From Parasponia andersonii (Eukaryota > Streptophyta > Magnoliopsida > Rosales > Cannabaceae): DNA of 64,000 nucleotides. The notes beneath the pieces were generated by a model, which saw only the letters and a list, made by a program, of their open reading frames with translations, did not search any database and was not told where the DNA came from. The translations under genes were made by a program, and so were the position numbers. Shown piece after piece: positions 35,626-49,290 of this stretch (the first letter of the stretch is position 1; every line of letters starts with the position of its first letter). The stretch is from positions 336,031 to 400,030 of the forward strand of contig JXTB01000323.1 in the NCBI GenBank assembly GCA_002914805.1, written 5' to 3'.

Positions 35626-37965
35626 TGTCAAGACCCGAGATCGGGATCAATGGCAGAATGAGTATTTCATAAATTAGAAATACAAAAAAAAAAACTAAAT
35701 AAAAAAACTCAATTCATTTAAAATTTTTACCCCGGGGACTCTAATCTTTTAAAAATGGCCTCAATAAAATATTTAAATGTAAATAAAATCCCACAGTTAT
35801 GCGTCACTCATTGAACATAGACCGTAAACAAAATAATTGTTTTAATAGTCGTACATCACAAATCATCTCACACTCAAACTCAGACTTAAGTAATACAAAC
35901 CATATCATTCATATTCTAATTTATAAAATTTAATGAAATCCAAATTCCTACTCAGCTTTAAATATTTCACAAGCTTCGTAGAAAATTACCAAAATATAAA
36001 TAAACTAGTTGTTGTGCAAATGTATCGATTTATCTCTTCTGATCCAAATTACATTGAGTGCCACCTGAAGGAAAGAAAGGGGTGAGCTAATGCCCAGTAG
36101 AAAATCAATTACAAGTTCCTACATATATATAAAATATACTCATGTTGAAGGTCCTGCATGGTCAGTATTCTATTCAAAATAGTTCACAAAACTCAAGTAG
36201 AAGTCATAGTCCAATGGTCAAACATTTCAAACCATTGTAATATTCATCAAAAACAGTACATATCCATTCAAGCTAACATATATTCATGTATGCAATCATG
36301 ATATCCGAAGTGTCCTAATGGATCACTCGTAAGTCCAAGCCACCTAAAGATGCGCTGTAAGTCCGATCACCCGATGTGGAGTATAGTAAGCCCGATCACC
36401 TGATGTAGAGCATCGTATGTCTGATCACCTAATATAGAGCATCGTAAATTCGATCACCCAATGTAGGACATCGTAAATGTGTGAATGTATACAAATATTT
36501 TATAAATGACATAATAAGGATATGCACCATATCCACAGAATCTCAAAATAACCATGCAGATTCTTTAATCAAATCACTTCCAGTCATCAAAACTGAGTTC
36601 TCAAACCATTTTGGATTTTCTAAAAATTTCAACATTACAACAGCTATTTTCTATCAAAACCCAAAAATCCAATTACCTATAAAAAATAATTCAAAACAGT
36701 ATATATGACACGCCAACCAATGTGATATGTCTCCCAGGCAGTTTATATCTCAAATCAGGTCAAAAATGAACATAAACATAATTTTTATAAATTATTTCAC
36801 GAAATTCTATATTTATTGAAAATATGTACAATTCATAAATTAAATTAATTTTAGAATCAAGTAATCGAATCCCTACCTCTATCGAGCGTCCAACTAGCAT
36901 TACAAGACTATGGAGAAAATTTGGTGTCGTTTGGGTGTCGTTTAGAAGAGCGGACGTCGTTTTCGAATTCTTTGGTTTGAAAACTTGATTTTCAAACGGA
37001 GCTTTAAATCATAAAACGGACTTCACCACTGAATTCAAAGCACCCAAAAACCCTAGGTTAGACATATAATTTGTCAAATTTGGATACGGACCCCACCATA
37101 CACAAATCGAGGCAAATCTGAGCCGTCTAATCTCATTTTTCGAGCTCGTTCCATAAGATAGTCAATATATATCTCATTTTTCACCATTTTCAACGTAGAT
37201 TCCAAAAATGATATCAGTTTTAAAATCTAACGGTCCGATCGAAAACTCAATTTTAAAACCAATTACGAAAATACCACAAAATTAAATATTAAAATATTGC
37301 TACAGTAGTCAACTTCTCACCGGAGCCGAGTTGGAGGCCGAAAGTGGTCGGAAATCAAAGCTGGAGTCGAGACGAATCCAATGGTAGTGGTGGTGCGGTG
37401 ATCAGACGTCGGACGGCGGAACGACAGATGAAAAACCGATCCGGTGGCGCGAACTTCGGGCTGCGATTTCTCTGGCGAGAGGCGGCAGTTCACGGCGACA
37501 GCACCCGAAGCTGGTTCGTCGGTGTCTTCTGGTCACGGCAGGCGAGCGCGTCAGGCACGGCGGCGGCCGGTGGAGGCTCGGATGAACAGTGACAGAGGGG
37601 AGGGGGATTTCGGGGGTTCACGTGGAGAAGAAGAAGAAATGGGGGGGGTTTTATGCAATTTTTCAAAAATTGTAGCAATGGGACACGTGGCGCAACCTGA
37701 TTCGACCGAAAAATAAATTTCTAAAATTCCACTTTGGCCACAATTTTAAAAGATTATTTCACTTTAGTCCCTCTTTAATTACACTTTTGTCCCCGATTTG
37801 AAATTTATTTTTCACGTTTGCCCCAAATATACCTAGACTTTATCTTGTCTAGATTCAACACCAGAATTTTATTTCCGATTTTTATTTAATTAATCCAAAA
37901 AAAATTATCAAAATGCCCTTGAAGTAAAATTACTTAATTACCCTTACAAAATTTAAGATTTTACA
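35626..37965 (-). mobile_element. Probable solo LTR (about 2.34 kb), likely Ty3-gypsy
   Basis: The segment starts TGTCAAGACCCGAGATCGGG and ends TTTTACA on the plus strand, with ATTAT directly on both sides (35621-35625 and 37966-37970). Read on the minus strand it begins TGTAAAATC and ends CGGGTCTTGACA, a terminus style common in plant gypsy LTRs. The interior shows plant LTR traits: 'gggcattttgataatt'-like AT-rich start, a GC-rich patch at 37320-37650 inside otherwise AT-rich DNA, and a minisatellite. No gag-pol follows, which suggests loss by LTR-LTR recombination. A chance 5-bp AT-rich match is possible. Confidence 0.65.
36323..36478. repeat. 29-bp minisatellite, four to five units
   Basis: The unit is of the type tcgtaagtccgatcacccga followed by tgtagagca. 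Units follow each other head to tail with no unique spacers, plus one more diverged copy at the left. It lies inside the probable solo LTR. Confidence 0.9.
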
Positions 37966-37970
37966 ATTAT

Positions 37971-38150
37971 ACCTTTATATAAATTTAATTTGACATATTT
38001 ATGTATATAATTCATTTATTAAATTTCATTTATAGGTGTAAATTTTTTATTTATCAGAATATATAATTAATTTACTACTATATATAATTTATTTATTATA
38101 ATATATAATTTATTTACCAGTGTAAATTTTTTTTTACTGTTTGCAACTTA
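37971..38150. repeat. AT-rich tandem repeat, shared with 49.9-50.3 kb
   Basis: Repeated units such as tatataatttatttattata and atataattaatttacta occur here. The lead phrase gacatatttatgtatataat also begins the larger array at 49933. The two arrays likely derive from one dispersed repeat. Confidence 0.65.
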
Positions 38151-40200
38151 TTTCTACAGTTTCTTCAAACTCAAAAACTACGATCACAAAAAACACTACA
38201 ACATTAATTAACATAATATTTCTGAAAGCAAAACTAAATAATATAATAAGAAATCTCTTATATTAAATGAAAAAATGCGTCTTAGAAGAGCTAACAAATC
38301 TATTATAAAGCCCTAGTTAACTCCGAGACAAGCCCTAGTTAACTCCTTGTCTAGTTATATGTACTCTCCTCGTCTAGTCTTATTTATCCCCAAAAAGACA
38401 AAAACTCTGAAAAGTTAACTGATACAACTTAATTTCAGTCAACCAAAGACGGTGGTACTTTGCCACAAATCGCGTTGTGCCGTTGTCCGGTATTAATTAC
38501 TCTGGTACGTTTCTCAATCTTTTTATTTACCAGGCAGATTCAATCCCAGTCTTTTGTTATAATAAATTGAAAATGGAAGTAAAAATTTTACTTACGATTC
38601 CAATTTTTAAAAACAAAAAACATGCGTAAAAAATTGTATTTCACTATTTATAATTTCTAAAAACTAAAATATTACAATAGAAAGTCGCGTATAATTGTAT
38701 TTTTCTATGTATACTCTCATATGAATATACATGTGTACAGATATATTCTTTTTATTTTCGAAAAATACAGGCATTACCTATCTCTTACACTTTGGCAACA
38801 ATTATTAAAAACAGAAAACAAAGTTGCCAAAGCAAACTCTTAAAAAAATCATTTTTTTTTGTATAAAATTAACGAAAAAATAGAGAAGCAAGCCTAAGAA
38901 AAGACCTTATCTACAAATAACATATAATATGTACGTGTGTGTATATATAAGGGCACCAATCAGGTATTTTTTTTTATTTACACATAAATATCATTTTAGC
39001 CTATAGCCAATACGTATTTTTATTTATTTATACATAAATATCATTTTGGCCAATAACTAATAAAAAATTTTCTTGTGCATTTTTTATATTAAAAAAAAAA
39101 TAAAAAATTAACGGTCTTTTATGCACAACTTGGACCGGAGACAGGTAAATACAATTCCATTAAATATTATGAAGAATATAACCATGGAGAGTCATTCGAG
39201 TCCCGCACTAATCGACAGGCGAAGAAATTTGCTTCGTATTGTCATAAAAACGTTCACCAGCTTCCAAGCTAAAAGACACTTGGAATCTAATCAGAACTAA
39301 AGCTTATTTATTACCTTGCTTAACGCAAACATTGAAACGAAACTTGAGAATACTTGTGTAACTAATAATACTAATTATAAGCAAGTATAATGAGCAGCTC
39401 ATGCCGCTATATTATTGCTTCGAATCACAAGAGCATATAATATGATCAAAATTTAACAATATATAGGTAGTTTTTGACCAAAAAACACAGCACTATAAAT
39501 TGTGATTGACCTACAATTCCTTCCACCTATAAACAATATATACGTACGTATACATACATAGGGCGTCCTGTCCTGTCCACGTTTTGAACAACAGGTCACA
39601 TTTAACGAACTAGTATTTGACAAATATGATTCGGGTTGGCCAAATCATGAACAGAACAGATCCCGTCAGGGACATCCACCCCTACACATACATTCATATA
39701 TATATATACACATATAATAACGAACCCCTACTCATACATTCTCATATATATACATATAACAATGATGATGATTTATATATATATATACATGTAATGATGA
39801 TGATGATGATGATGATAAACACGCAAGATCAAATTTATACGTCGGAAACCTGAAAAACGTTTACATACGTATCATATCATTTATTATAGCGAATAAGTTA
39901 CCAGCTGACATTTTTATGCATGTACAATATCACTGCTATAGCGAACAAGTTGCCAACTGACATTGTGGTATTGTTTCTCAGAAGCATAAAAGTTATCAAA
40001 CAATCCAGATCAAACACGCAAATTCAAGCATCATTTGGAAAGGAAGTGCACACTTTACCTAATCATAAACCATAAGGGCAGCCAGATAGAACAAGTAATC
40101 ATCAATCGAATGTCACAACATAAATTGAAAATAAAACATTATTAACAAAGATCATATACATTTCAATTAATCTTAGTCCTTGTTCCATAAACTCCAACAG
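38151..40200. other. Intergenic DNA with partial MITE copy
   Basis: Around 38951 the phrase caccaatcaggtattttttt matches the end of the 16.2-kb MITE family, followed by two short repeats of acataaatatcatttt(a/g)gcc. A short tandem duplication of gccctagttaactcc lies at 38312-38350. AT/GAT microsatellites lie at 39690-39815. No supported gene is present. Confidence 0.5.
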
Positions 40201-40207
40201 CATTTAC

Positions 40208-40998
40208 CTGACTTGAACCGCTTGCAATATCCTGCTCAAAAACGATATCATGTTTTATCTCAATATAAATATATATTTGTTAATTTTTTTATGGGGTCAA
40301 TTTATGGTTAGTTCTTTTAGGACTTTAAGTAACTCCCTAGAAGCATATCCAGAAGCAGAAAGACTTCTTCAAACCTTACAAGACTGTCAAGACATAATTA
40401 ATTTATCTGTCTTATATCCAGTAAACTTGCAAATTCGAAACAAATTTATTCTTCTGCTTATAACATCAATTTTGAATCGAAAAGTCCAAATTTTTTTGTC
40501 ACTGGATTAGAAAAAGACATACCAGCCATTTATGATACCAGTCAACTGAAGATATATCCATAATGAATGGTCATATTTATCTATAATAGTAAATTCTTTT
40601 TCTTTACCTTTTTCCCCGGCTTTTAAGACTTTTACTCACTTGAAGTACCATTACAGCAGTTGTTTTAACACTCATTTGTATTTCCCACGCTAAAGTAGTA
40701 TTTTACTGTAAATTACAAAAAGCTATTCAAACATGTCACAACTCACAAGAATAAGTTAATGAACATAAAAAATAAAAAAATAAAAAAAAACCTGAATCTA
40801 GCAAATGTTATAAATACTAATCCTCATCATAAAACCATGCACCTAACTTCAAAATCCAACATGCCCACGTGTACAACCTGCACCAACTTGACCATGTCCG
40901 TATTCATCAGTATCTAAATCATTAAATACAATCTTATTTTCTTTTCCCCGAATACAATCTTATTTTCTTTTCCCCGGCCTCTAATCAAATGATCTACA

Positions 40999-41030
<32 letters not shown>

Positions 41031-42150
41031 ACATTGCCTTACCCAATAAGTGAAACTTCAATCATGAGAATTTTCAACCCTAACTTCTACTGCAACTAAA
41101 GTCTCTTAATGCTTATCCAATATGTAGTGTTAGGTCAAAAAAAGGCACTATCTAGATTAAAAATACGCATATAAATCTAGTTTCAAAGGGGAAAAAACCG
41201 ACAAAAAGAACAAAAACAAAACCCTTCCTATCTATATCTGACTTAGTATTAACTAGAACAACTTGAAGAGATGTTAAAGTATTTAACCACAAGGGGGAAA
41301 AAAAAAAAAAAAAGGTTCAGCTTCCCCATACCACCCCTTGCTCCCCTACTATACATTAAAGTTAGGCATATCCCTACTTTTTGTCGATAAAATGACATAA
41401 AATATGAATATGAGACTATACCATACCGTAAAGAGTGAGTACGTTTAAACTAAACCATGATTACGAAATGTCAATTCACTTGGCAAATATATAAGTGACC
41501 CTTCAGGTCTTATATGGCTGTAAACCCTAAAGCCCCCTAGCAAGCCTGGCAGTAGTACTCATTACAAACCAATTTTGGAAACTATGTAGTCCAGCTAGAC
41601 CATCATAATCTCAGCAAGCAAAATAGGTTTTAACTCTCTCCCATTGGGTTTAGCAACACTTTTCTTGGGAAAAAACAGATGATTGAAACCCAATATTAAT
41701 TATCTCTCTACTATTGTTCCATAAAATATAGAATATAGCAATAAAGTGGGGAAAGATGGCAGCAAATCAAACTGCTTACCATGCTCTTCAATGTCAGTCT
41801 GGTTAGCTTCAGGACTGGTCCATCTTCACCAATGTCTATAGCTTCGTTACCTACAACAAATTGATTAAAGGAAAAGAACAAAAGAAGCTAAAAAGTTGAA
41901 TATAATTTCAAACACAAAATAAAATAAACATTCACAAAAGGAAAAAAGACTAGTCGAAATGATCAAAATAAGTTCTACCTAGATAGCTTAGCTACTATTG
42001 CTTACAAGATCAAAACGATCAACCACAACCATTTTCACAAAGACAAAAAAGTCAGCATAAATACTCTCTTCTTCTTCTTCTTCTTCTTCTTCTTCTTCAA
42101 TCTTATGATCTTCTCTTGACTCTCCCTTCTTATAATTATCGAGACCACGA
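40208..42150 (-). other. 3' flank of the AHL gene with possible spliced UTR exons
   Basis: On the minus strand downstream of the AHL stop, a donor-like CTT|GTAAGC lies at 42006. Two exon-like blocks follow: 41850-41780 (tttgttgtag before, GTAAGC after) and 40231-40208 (gagcag before, GTAAAT after). They may be 3'UTR or non-coding exons of the same transcript. A C-homopolymer at about 41000-41018 and a purine run at about 41288 are present. The (CTT)n tract at 42066-42098 lies within the presumed 3'UTR. Confidence 0.3.
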
Positions 42151-43182
42151 TCAGTAAGAAGGAGGTGGCCGAGGTGGAGGACCCCAAAACATGTCATGAG
42201 GCATCTGACCATTGTTAGGCATCAAATTTGGTGGCAAATTGAATATTGGAACCGAAGCTTGCGGCTGATGATGATGATGACCCAAACCCTGAGAAGTAGT
42301 ACTAGGATTATTAGTACCACTTCCGGGATTCACTCCAGGTTGCTGCTGCTGCTGCTGCTCCACTTGCTGAATCCCCTCTCCGCCCGCCGCCGCAGCCTCC
42401 TCCTCCTCCTGCTCGAGTGGCAACCGCTCGAACGTCGCGTTAGAAAACGTCGCACCGATGACTATAACCGGTCCCGAAGCCACCAATGCCCCCGCCACCG
42501 TCCCGCCAACCACCTGCCCCTGACCGCCCGCCAAATAAACCGTCAAGCCGGTCGCCCCGGGGGGAGAAGGGCTCGGCAGGAACGCCCCGGACAGGGAAAG
42601 AATCTCGAACCGGCCTTGCAGCGTGATGACCCCACCCGGGGCGGCCGGCTGCCGGAGAGTGACGTTGGTGACAATGCCGCTGCCACTGAGAACCGAAACC
42701 CCGCGATGCCTCCTCTGAGCGAAAGCAGCTATGCCCTCAACGATGTCGTTTCCGCTCCCGATCTCCAACACATGGCTTCGAAGCGCGTTGGGGCTCTCCT
42801 TGGTGATAATCACCGGAGGCTTCGGCTTGTTCTTGGACCCCGGCGGCCTGCCACGTGGCCGTCGGTTGCTGCTTCCTCCTCCTCCGCCACCGCCGCTTCC
42901 GCTTGGCTCCAGGCTGTCGTGGCCAGCTGAGTTTGGGTCGTCGCCGCTGTCATCGTCTTCGTGGTTGTGGCTCTGCTTCTGGGGGATGATATTGCTGCTC
43001 TTGGTTGGAGGAGGAGTTGTTGTCGTATTGGCAAGGTTGTTGTCGTTTATGAACTCTTGTTCTCTTCTTGGACCGAGTTTGGTGGTGTCTTCTTCTGTGT
43101 TTCTGAGCTGAAGCGATGGAGGTGAAGACATGGAGTCCACTCCTCTCATGGCCACATTCCCAGCCCACCACCGATTCGCCAT
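42151..43182 (-). CDS. AT-hook motif nuclear-localized (AHL) protein, type I
   Basis: A nuclear protein that binds AT-rich DNA, often at matrix attachment regions, and represses or tunes developmental genes. A single coding exon gives 343 aa starting [12 protein letters not shown], as in one clade of plant AHLs. One AT-hook with the core [16 protein letters not shown] lies at about 108-123. The PPC/DUF296 domain lies at about 130-255 and contains GRFEIL (190-195), the motif needed for partner binding and function. Before the hook is an acidic HEDDDSGDD region and a Gly run; after the PPC are Glu-, Ala-, Gln- and His-rich low-complexity stretches. One hook plus this PPC type and no coding intron fit clade A, which includes Arabidopsis AHL15-29 (hypocotyl growth, flowering and meristem control). 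The exact orthologue is not decided. GC content is well above its surroundings. Confidence 0.95.
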   Translation of the reverse strand: MANRWWAGNVAMRGVDSMSSPPSLQLRNTEEDTTKLGPRREQEFINDNNLANTTTTPPPTKSSNIIPQKQSHNHEDDDSGDDPNSAGHDSLEPSGSGGGGGGGSSNRRPRGRPPGSKNKPKPPVIITKESPNALRSHVLEIGSGNDIVEGIAAFAQRRHRGVSVLSGSGIVTNVTLRQPAAPGGVITLQGRFEILSLSGAFLPSPSPPGATGLTVYLAGGQGQVVGGTVAGALVASGPVIVIGATFSNATFERLPLEQEEEEAAAAGGEGIQQVEQQQQQQPGVNPGSGTNNPSTTSQGLGHHHHQPQASVPIFNLPPNLMPNNGQMPHDMFWGPPPRPPPSY

Positions 43183-44270
43183 ATTGCTCCGAAACTCCTT
43201 TTAGGTTAAGAGGAAGGGGAAAACAAAAAAAAAAAAAAAGGAATAAAACGGAATAACAAATTCAAACCTCCCTAGTTATACCCTTCTTCTTATTCTTCTT
43301 TTGTCTTTTAAACAAACAAACACACTCTCTCCGAATAATGACAAAAAAAGCTAGCTAGCTAATTAAAGATGGTATCTTGGATACACCAAACCAAGAAAAT
43401 GATACAGAATTTTTTCCCTCTCTAGCTAAGCTTCCTTTCCTTTTCTTTTCTTAATCTTCTTTCTAGTTTGTTTCGGTTGATGATGTTATTGAATACTGAG
43501 ATCCCAAATAAGAAATTCCCCAAATCTACCCATGATTAAAAAAATATCCAAAACCATATCTTTTTCTTCTTTCTCTACTTTTCTCAACACAAACCCACCT
43601 AGCAAGCGATCGAGTCTAACTACTCACGAACAGAATCAGACATTTACAGACATGGGTTCCCCTTGTTTTTGCATGGAAACCCTAATTTTCCCTCTCAAAC
43701 CCCCCAATATTCAGATCAAACAACACAACCCATTAACCCCAAAATAAAAAATAAAACAAACCCACTTCACTAAACCCCAAAGGGTATCCAAAAATCTTAC
43801 CTCAACCCACTTTTTCAAACACAGAGATTAGATTCATACACTCATCTCAAGCTCCACCCTTTTTCTTTTTCTATTATTTTTTTTTCTTTTTTCTCTTTTG
43901 TTTCTCAAAACTCAGGGTCTTATACTACAGCTATAGATTCTATATACGTTTGTCCTCGTAAAAAAGTAGGTAACAAGAGAAGAAGTACAGTAGGGCAATG
44001 TGCAAAATCGGCTGGTCAGTACGGCCGAATCAAAAGAAACAGAACAAAACGGAGCAGTGTCTTCAGTTCTCTGATGGGGCCCCTCCTGCTGCTGCTCGGC
44101 CAGCTTGCGCAACCTCGACGCTTTACCAGATCTACGGCTGAGTGTGCGTACGTTAATTAGGGACCCAGTTATTGTACTCCCCTGGCGCATGATAAAAGAA
44201 CCCCTTGTGTGCGTATAATGTAACTATAGTACTGGTATTTACCGTATAAAGTGGTTTTGCAGAAGCCCGG
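43183..44270. other. 5' flank of the AHL gene
   Basis: Holds the presumed AHL 5'UTR and promoter, with pyrimidine-rich tracts (for example 43860-43910). No other coding region is supported; small frames here lack recognisable domains. Confidence 0.45.
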
Positions 44271-47200
44271 TTTGTTCTTGTCTCCTCCTCTGGTAAACGG
44301 TTTTAGGTTGTACTAGTCTAACCCCCTGTTTCAAGTTCCGAGCAAGCAAGTGCCAAGTTGTAGTGAGCCTTCAATACTCTACGCCCGTTCCTAGAATACA
44401 CTACGTAGACTCGTGCCCCCAGAAAATTTCAGAATGACGAGTATACCCTTTATGTGGTTACGTGTTTGAATGTGATTTGAGATGTTGAGCTGGAGAGGTA
44501 GAGAGGGAGAAAAAGATAGAGTGTGGTACCGCAGACGTTGGGTAATGTGTGCATGGAAGAACACGTCAGCAAGTGGGGTTGGGGGGGGGGGGGGGGGGGG
44601 AGAGTCCCGACAAGGGGTATCGAAAGCCAAGGCTCTGGGACAATATCATCACCAACCCAAAAAAAGAGCCACACCCTTAGCCCTAGGACCGGAGGAAGGA
44701 CTTGGTCTTAGTCGTAGTCTTTTAATTGTATAAAAATTTTGGTGTTACCGATGCCCAAAGTAGTACTATCCTGTGTGAAAAGACGCTGTGGGCTAAATCT
44801 AATTAAGAGTTGTGACTTGTTGACCAACATAGTTTCCAACGGAGGGATCTCTCTTCATATAAGAAAAATTGAACCAATTAGTATTGATTATTAAATACTA
44901 ATTACTAAATTAGTGTTTTCGACCTAAAAAAAAAAATGTTTGTTGCATCAAATGCGTCTGTTATATTATGAGTGTCCATAACGCGGTAATTCTCACATGA
45001 TCTCAAATTCTAGTATTTGGTGGACGATTCTAATTAATGCTAGTTTATCAAAAATTATGGGGCCACTATTTACCTAAAGGTCTACTAATACCTTTATATG
45101 AAAAAAAAAGATTTTCGAGTAAATGTTGTTAAAATTAATCCTTATTGTAGTGTTACATATTTTACATTTACTTAGATTATATTCTTTATCTTAACAAATC
45201 CTAAAACACCTCACAATGTTTTACCAACGCTCAATTGTGCTCAACTCCAGTTGAACAATTTTGGATAATAATGGCTGAAAATTTTTGATCACCAATTATA
45301 ATTGTGTCTCCTTCATTTGATTTTTTCAATTATGTAGTCTAGACTCCCAACAGATTTAGAATTCCTAAAATTTCATTAAATGAAAGTTTTGATTTTGTAA
45401 CCATTTAAACTTTGTTTTTTTTTTCCTTTTTTGTTTCTGTCATCATATGTTTTAAAAGAAGGTGAAAATTAATAAAGCCCTAATATTATATTTGATTTTA
45501 GATTTTAGATGGGAAAAACAAAAGACAAGAGAGAAAAATTAATGAGACTTCCAAAAATATAATCCTTTAAATTTGGATGGAAAATTGAATAGAAAATTTT
45601 TCAATCTGATTTTCAGTTACTAATTTACCATTTTATATAAAGTTTTAATATATATATATAAGGAAATAAAATAATAATATGAAATAAGCTAATTTTTATA
45701 TTTCTTTATTTACATAATATACATTTCGTTCCATTATATTTTTCTTACGTATTCTTTTTCATCTCTCTTATATTTTTAAGTTAATAATTTTAATGAACCA
45801 CGAATTATACTCATTGTAGCATTTTGATTCTCGAACTTTCTACTTATATAGTAATGGCCCCAAAATAATGTACTATTAAATATTTTACATAAATAAATCA
45901 TTACAAAGTACATATAGTTTAATAATTATGATAAAAAATGAGATATTGAATTTTTAACTTGCATAATATACTACTAAAATTTATGCAATTATTGCAATAA
46001 TGACTATTTTTTTTATAACTATTGAACTTTTAATAAAAATAAGTCATATGCAAAATATATAATTTAGTAATTATATATGGCTGAAATGAAATTATGGCTT
46101 ATAGTACATAATAAATAATGCTCAATTATATACTTTATTAATAAATATTTTCAGCTAAAAAATTAATAATTTATGATAAATAACCATTTTTATAATAATT
46201 ACATAATTTATAAATTATTATTATATAAATTAAAAATTCAGAACCAAATAATTTAATTAAACGAAAGAGGCATTACAATTACTGACCTGTATTTTTTTTT
46301 CTCATATTTTTTTTTTTCCTCTCTTTCCACCAAACATAGTGTAAGATGTGTGTCTAGTGTTTTTCTAGACTGAAGAATGGAAAATGATGAGATTGTAAAG
46401 GAAAGTGGTGCTGACTTTATATAAATTAATGCTAGTATCTGTCATAATTCAAACAATGGAATATGAACGTGACCCAACAACTAACTTTTACCTACTACAG
46501 CCTTGTGGAAATTACAAACCCACCAAACTGGCTGGTCTAGTCTATATGTACAAGACTCCTAAGCTGTATTTTGGTGCGTGAGATTTGACTAATTGATCAT
46601 CGGTATGGGGTTGGCTCTTGGCTTGGATTAAATGCTGTGCCTGATTGTTATGTACTTATTTTTTATTTTTTTAATGGAAACTATTAAATACATATATATA
46701 TATATGTAACAAAATGGGAATGTCATTGCTGCAATCATATAAATAGCTGAAATTAGTTAATCATGCCAAACATGACTTATCATATCAACGACTAATTAAC
46801 GTTACTATACACTATATTTTGTATTTTTGTTTCACACCCTTTAGTTGCTTGATACAATGATTTCATTAAACAGTTAAATCCAAATTTTAAACGTGAGATC
46901 TGTAAAATAAAAGTATATTTAGCATATTTTTTATAAATTAGTTCGAATATGCTAATTTATAATCAAACAATGTTTTTATAGGATTATAATTCTCATAATC
47001 ATCATACGTAAGTTGATAATCACTAGTTGTTATTATTCTAACTCAATAAGTTTAGCTTACCATAATATTATGTTAGGTAGGAAGCTTGATCAGATTAACA
47101 AATATGAGATGTCTTTGGAAACCACAAAAATGATTAATGGTTTTAGTGACTCTAGTTTATGGTAGAGACCCACAAGCGGATTTGTTTTTGTGCGTAAAAT

Positions 47201-48430
47201 TTGACTTGAATCTTGATCATTGATTCATTGTTTTAGATCAATATGGATTTGCATGTTAACGTGGTAGGCTTAAACATTTTAAGAAAGATGACTCGATCAT
47301 TCTATTTCCTATTAAGGAAAATTCTGCGTTTGTGATTGATCTTGTCTTCTTCCTTTATTTTAATTTATTTTATTATCATCTAAAACTTTCCCCACATATA
47401 GTTCATTTATTTTTTTGTAATTCACACGCTAACTAGGGATTAAATTAATCTTATCTTACCAGATTAGTAACAGTACTAGCTAAATGGGTGGTCATAGTTC
47501 AGTGTTTTTCTTCTTTTTTTTTTCTTTTTATTTTTTTGTAAACATAGATAAATAGCGGAAGGGCTCAGTCCGTCGTAGAACAATTGTTGTATTTGACTTT
47601 TGCCTGAAATACTTCAGCAAATTATTGTTGGCTAATACGCTTTATTGCTGTTCCAACTTTTTTGGTTAAAATATTTCCTTAAAAAAAGGGAAGAAGCCCT
47701 AAATTTATTTTTCAAGAGAAGATAGGATTGTCGGAATTAGAAAATGAAAAAGACCTGAAGGTAAAGATTAAATTTGCCTTTCTTTTTTTAGTTTTTATTT
47801 TTTATGAAATAAGAACGGGGTAGAATTTTGTGTAAAATAAAAAATAAATTTGAGAATCAGTTGGACTGTTTATATATCTATACTATTAATAGATGCGTGA
47901 ATGTGCTTTGGAGTCTGTGCCATTTTTCTGCCTGAGCTCTGTGCTTGTGTGCTTTTTCCCCCCCCCCCCCCCCCCTCTTTTTTAAATCAACCCGTTTTGC
48001 CTCTTTTGGCCCAATTAGCTCAATTAATTCTGTGCTTTTATCTATTTTGGTTTCTTTTTTTTTATTGTTATTTACTTTTTTTATATTTTATTTTGGTCTT
48101 AAGACTCTTAACACATTTATGATAACTATTCTTTTATAACTACATCAACATCTTGACACGTATTTTTCTTTTTCTCCTTCATGTTTATTTTAGAACCCAC
48201 ATTTATCTCATTCCTTTTTGTTTTTAACTTATTGCCTTTGTTTTTTTTTTTATTATTTGTTACTCTTATCTTATAACTTTTTGTTATTACTTTTTTTTTC
48301 TTGCTTCTTTCTAAAACTTTGTAAAAACCTTAAAACTTATTTTTGGGCTAAACAATTTAAAAAATATAAATAGTCTTATGCTTATTTCAATAAAAAAAAT
48401 ATATAACTATTTCAATTTTATTGATTTATA
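44271..48430. other. Long AT-rich intergenic stretch, no gene seen
   Basis: About 4 kb of DNA without recognisable coding sequence, tRNA or rRNA. It contains a G homopolymer at about 44580-44600, a C homopolymer at about 47958-47974 and several poly-T runs. Open frames over the homopolymers (proline- or glycine-rich) are artefacts. Confidence 0.55.
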
Positions 48431-48439
48431 TATATATAT

Positions 48440-48645
48440 ACTGATATTCTTTTTTTACTTAATAGGTACATTGGATCATATGATCTTATGACTACTATAA
48501 TTTGAGTAAATGAAAAAAATAAAATAAAAATAAATATACATAATTTAATATTTTTGTCTCTCCATTTTTGATCATGAAAAAAATACATGCAACAAACTTT
48601 AATTAGACAAAACAATACTTATAGTTAAGTAAAAAAAAATCTTTG
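48440..48645. mobile_element. Another copy of the 16.2-kb MITE family
   Basis: The plus strand shows the family order: ttttttacttaataggtaca, ggatcatatgatcttatga, tttaatatttttgtctctc, aactttaattagacaaaa, then tacttatagttaagtaaaaa. The two ends, tttttacttaata and tatagttaagtaaaaa, are inverted repeats of each other. Confidence 0.6.
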
Positions 48646-49290
48646 TAAAATACTATTCATTCTTTGCCAAGTTTTATTTTCCCTATTCTATAAAATAAAT
48701 GTATATATATATATATTTGTATATATATCTATATATTTGTATACATATCCCCACTCTTATTCTTACCTGAATCAGGCATAAAAAAAAAAAAAAAATCCCA
48801 AGCTGATATTATCAGTAAAGCAAATAATAATAAAAAGATTTGCTTTCTTTGCTATTTGTTTAACCCTTATCCTTATATTCAATGTGTTCTAAATTTTCTT
48901 TAAAAAAATTATTTCAAAATTTTTATTTAATTTGTATTAGTTATAGCAATAGTGAGTGAAAATAAAAATATATCATACTTTTGTGTTTCAATATTCAAAA
49001 TGGAAATCTAGAATTTTTTTTTGAAATAAAAATATCATAAACTATAATCAACAACTACATAATTTTGTATTATAAAATGAAAATCTATTTTTTTAAAGGA
49101 AAATATTAACTAACAAAGTTAATTAACTTTTGTTTTTACTTACAAATCAATTAATTTTCACTATATCATTATTCTAATTAATAACGGGTTTACGTTCCTA
49201 AGGCACGTACCTACGACTGGTATATATATATATATATATATATATTCATGGAATAAAGCATTGTGTTATAAAAAGTGCATTTAGCATTGA

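Noticed and set aside
36323..36478. CRISPR-like array of 29-bp repeats
   Set aside because: The units are contiguous with no unique spacers, diverge progressively and lie in a plant LTR; it is a minisatellite.
37344..37716. Open frames in the GC-rich patch at 37.4 kb
   Set aside because: The translations are arginine/glycine-rich without domains, and the patch lies inside the probable solo LTR.
42196..43111. Plus-strand open frames of 244 and 126 codons
   Set aside because: They are antisense to the GC-rich AHL coding exon; their translations are low-complexity and lack domains.
44482..44733. Glycine- and proline-rich frames around 44.6 kb
   Set aside because: They arise from a G homopolymer and change with its length.
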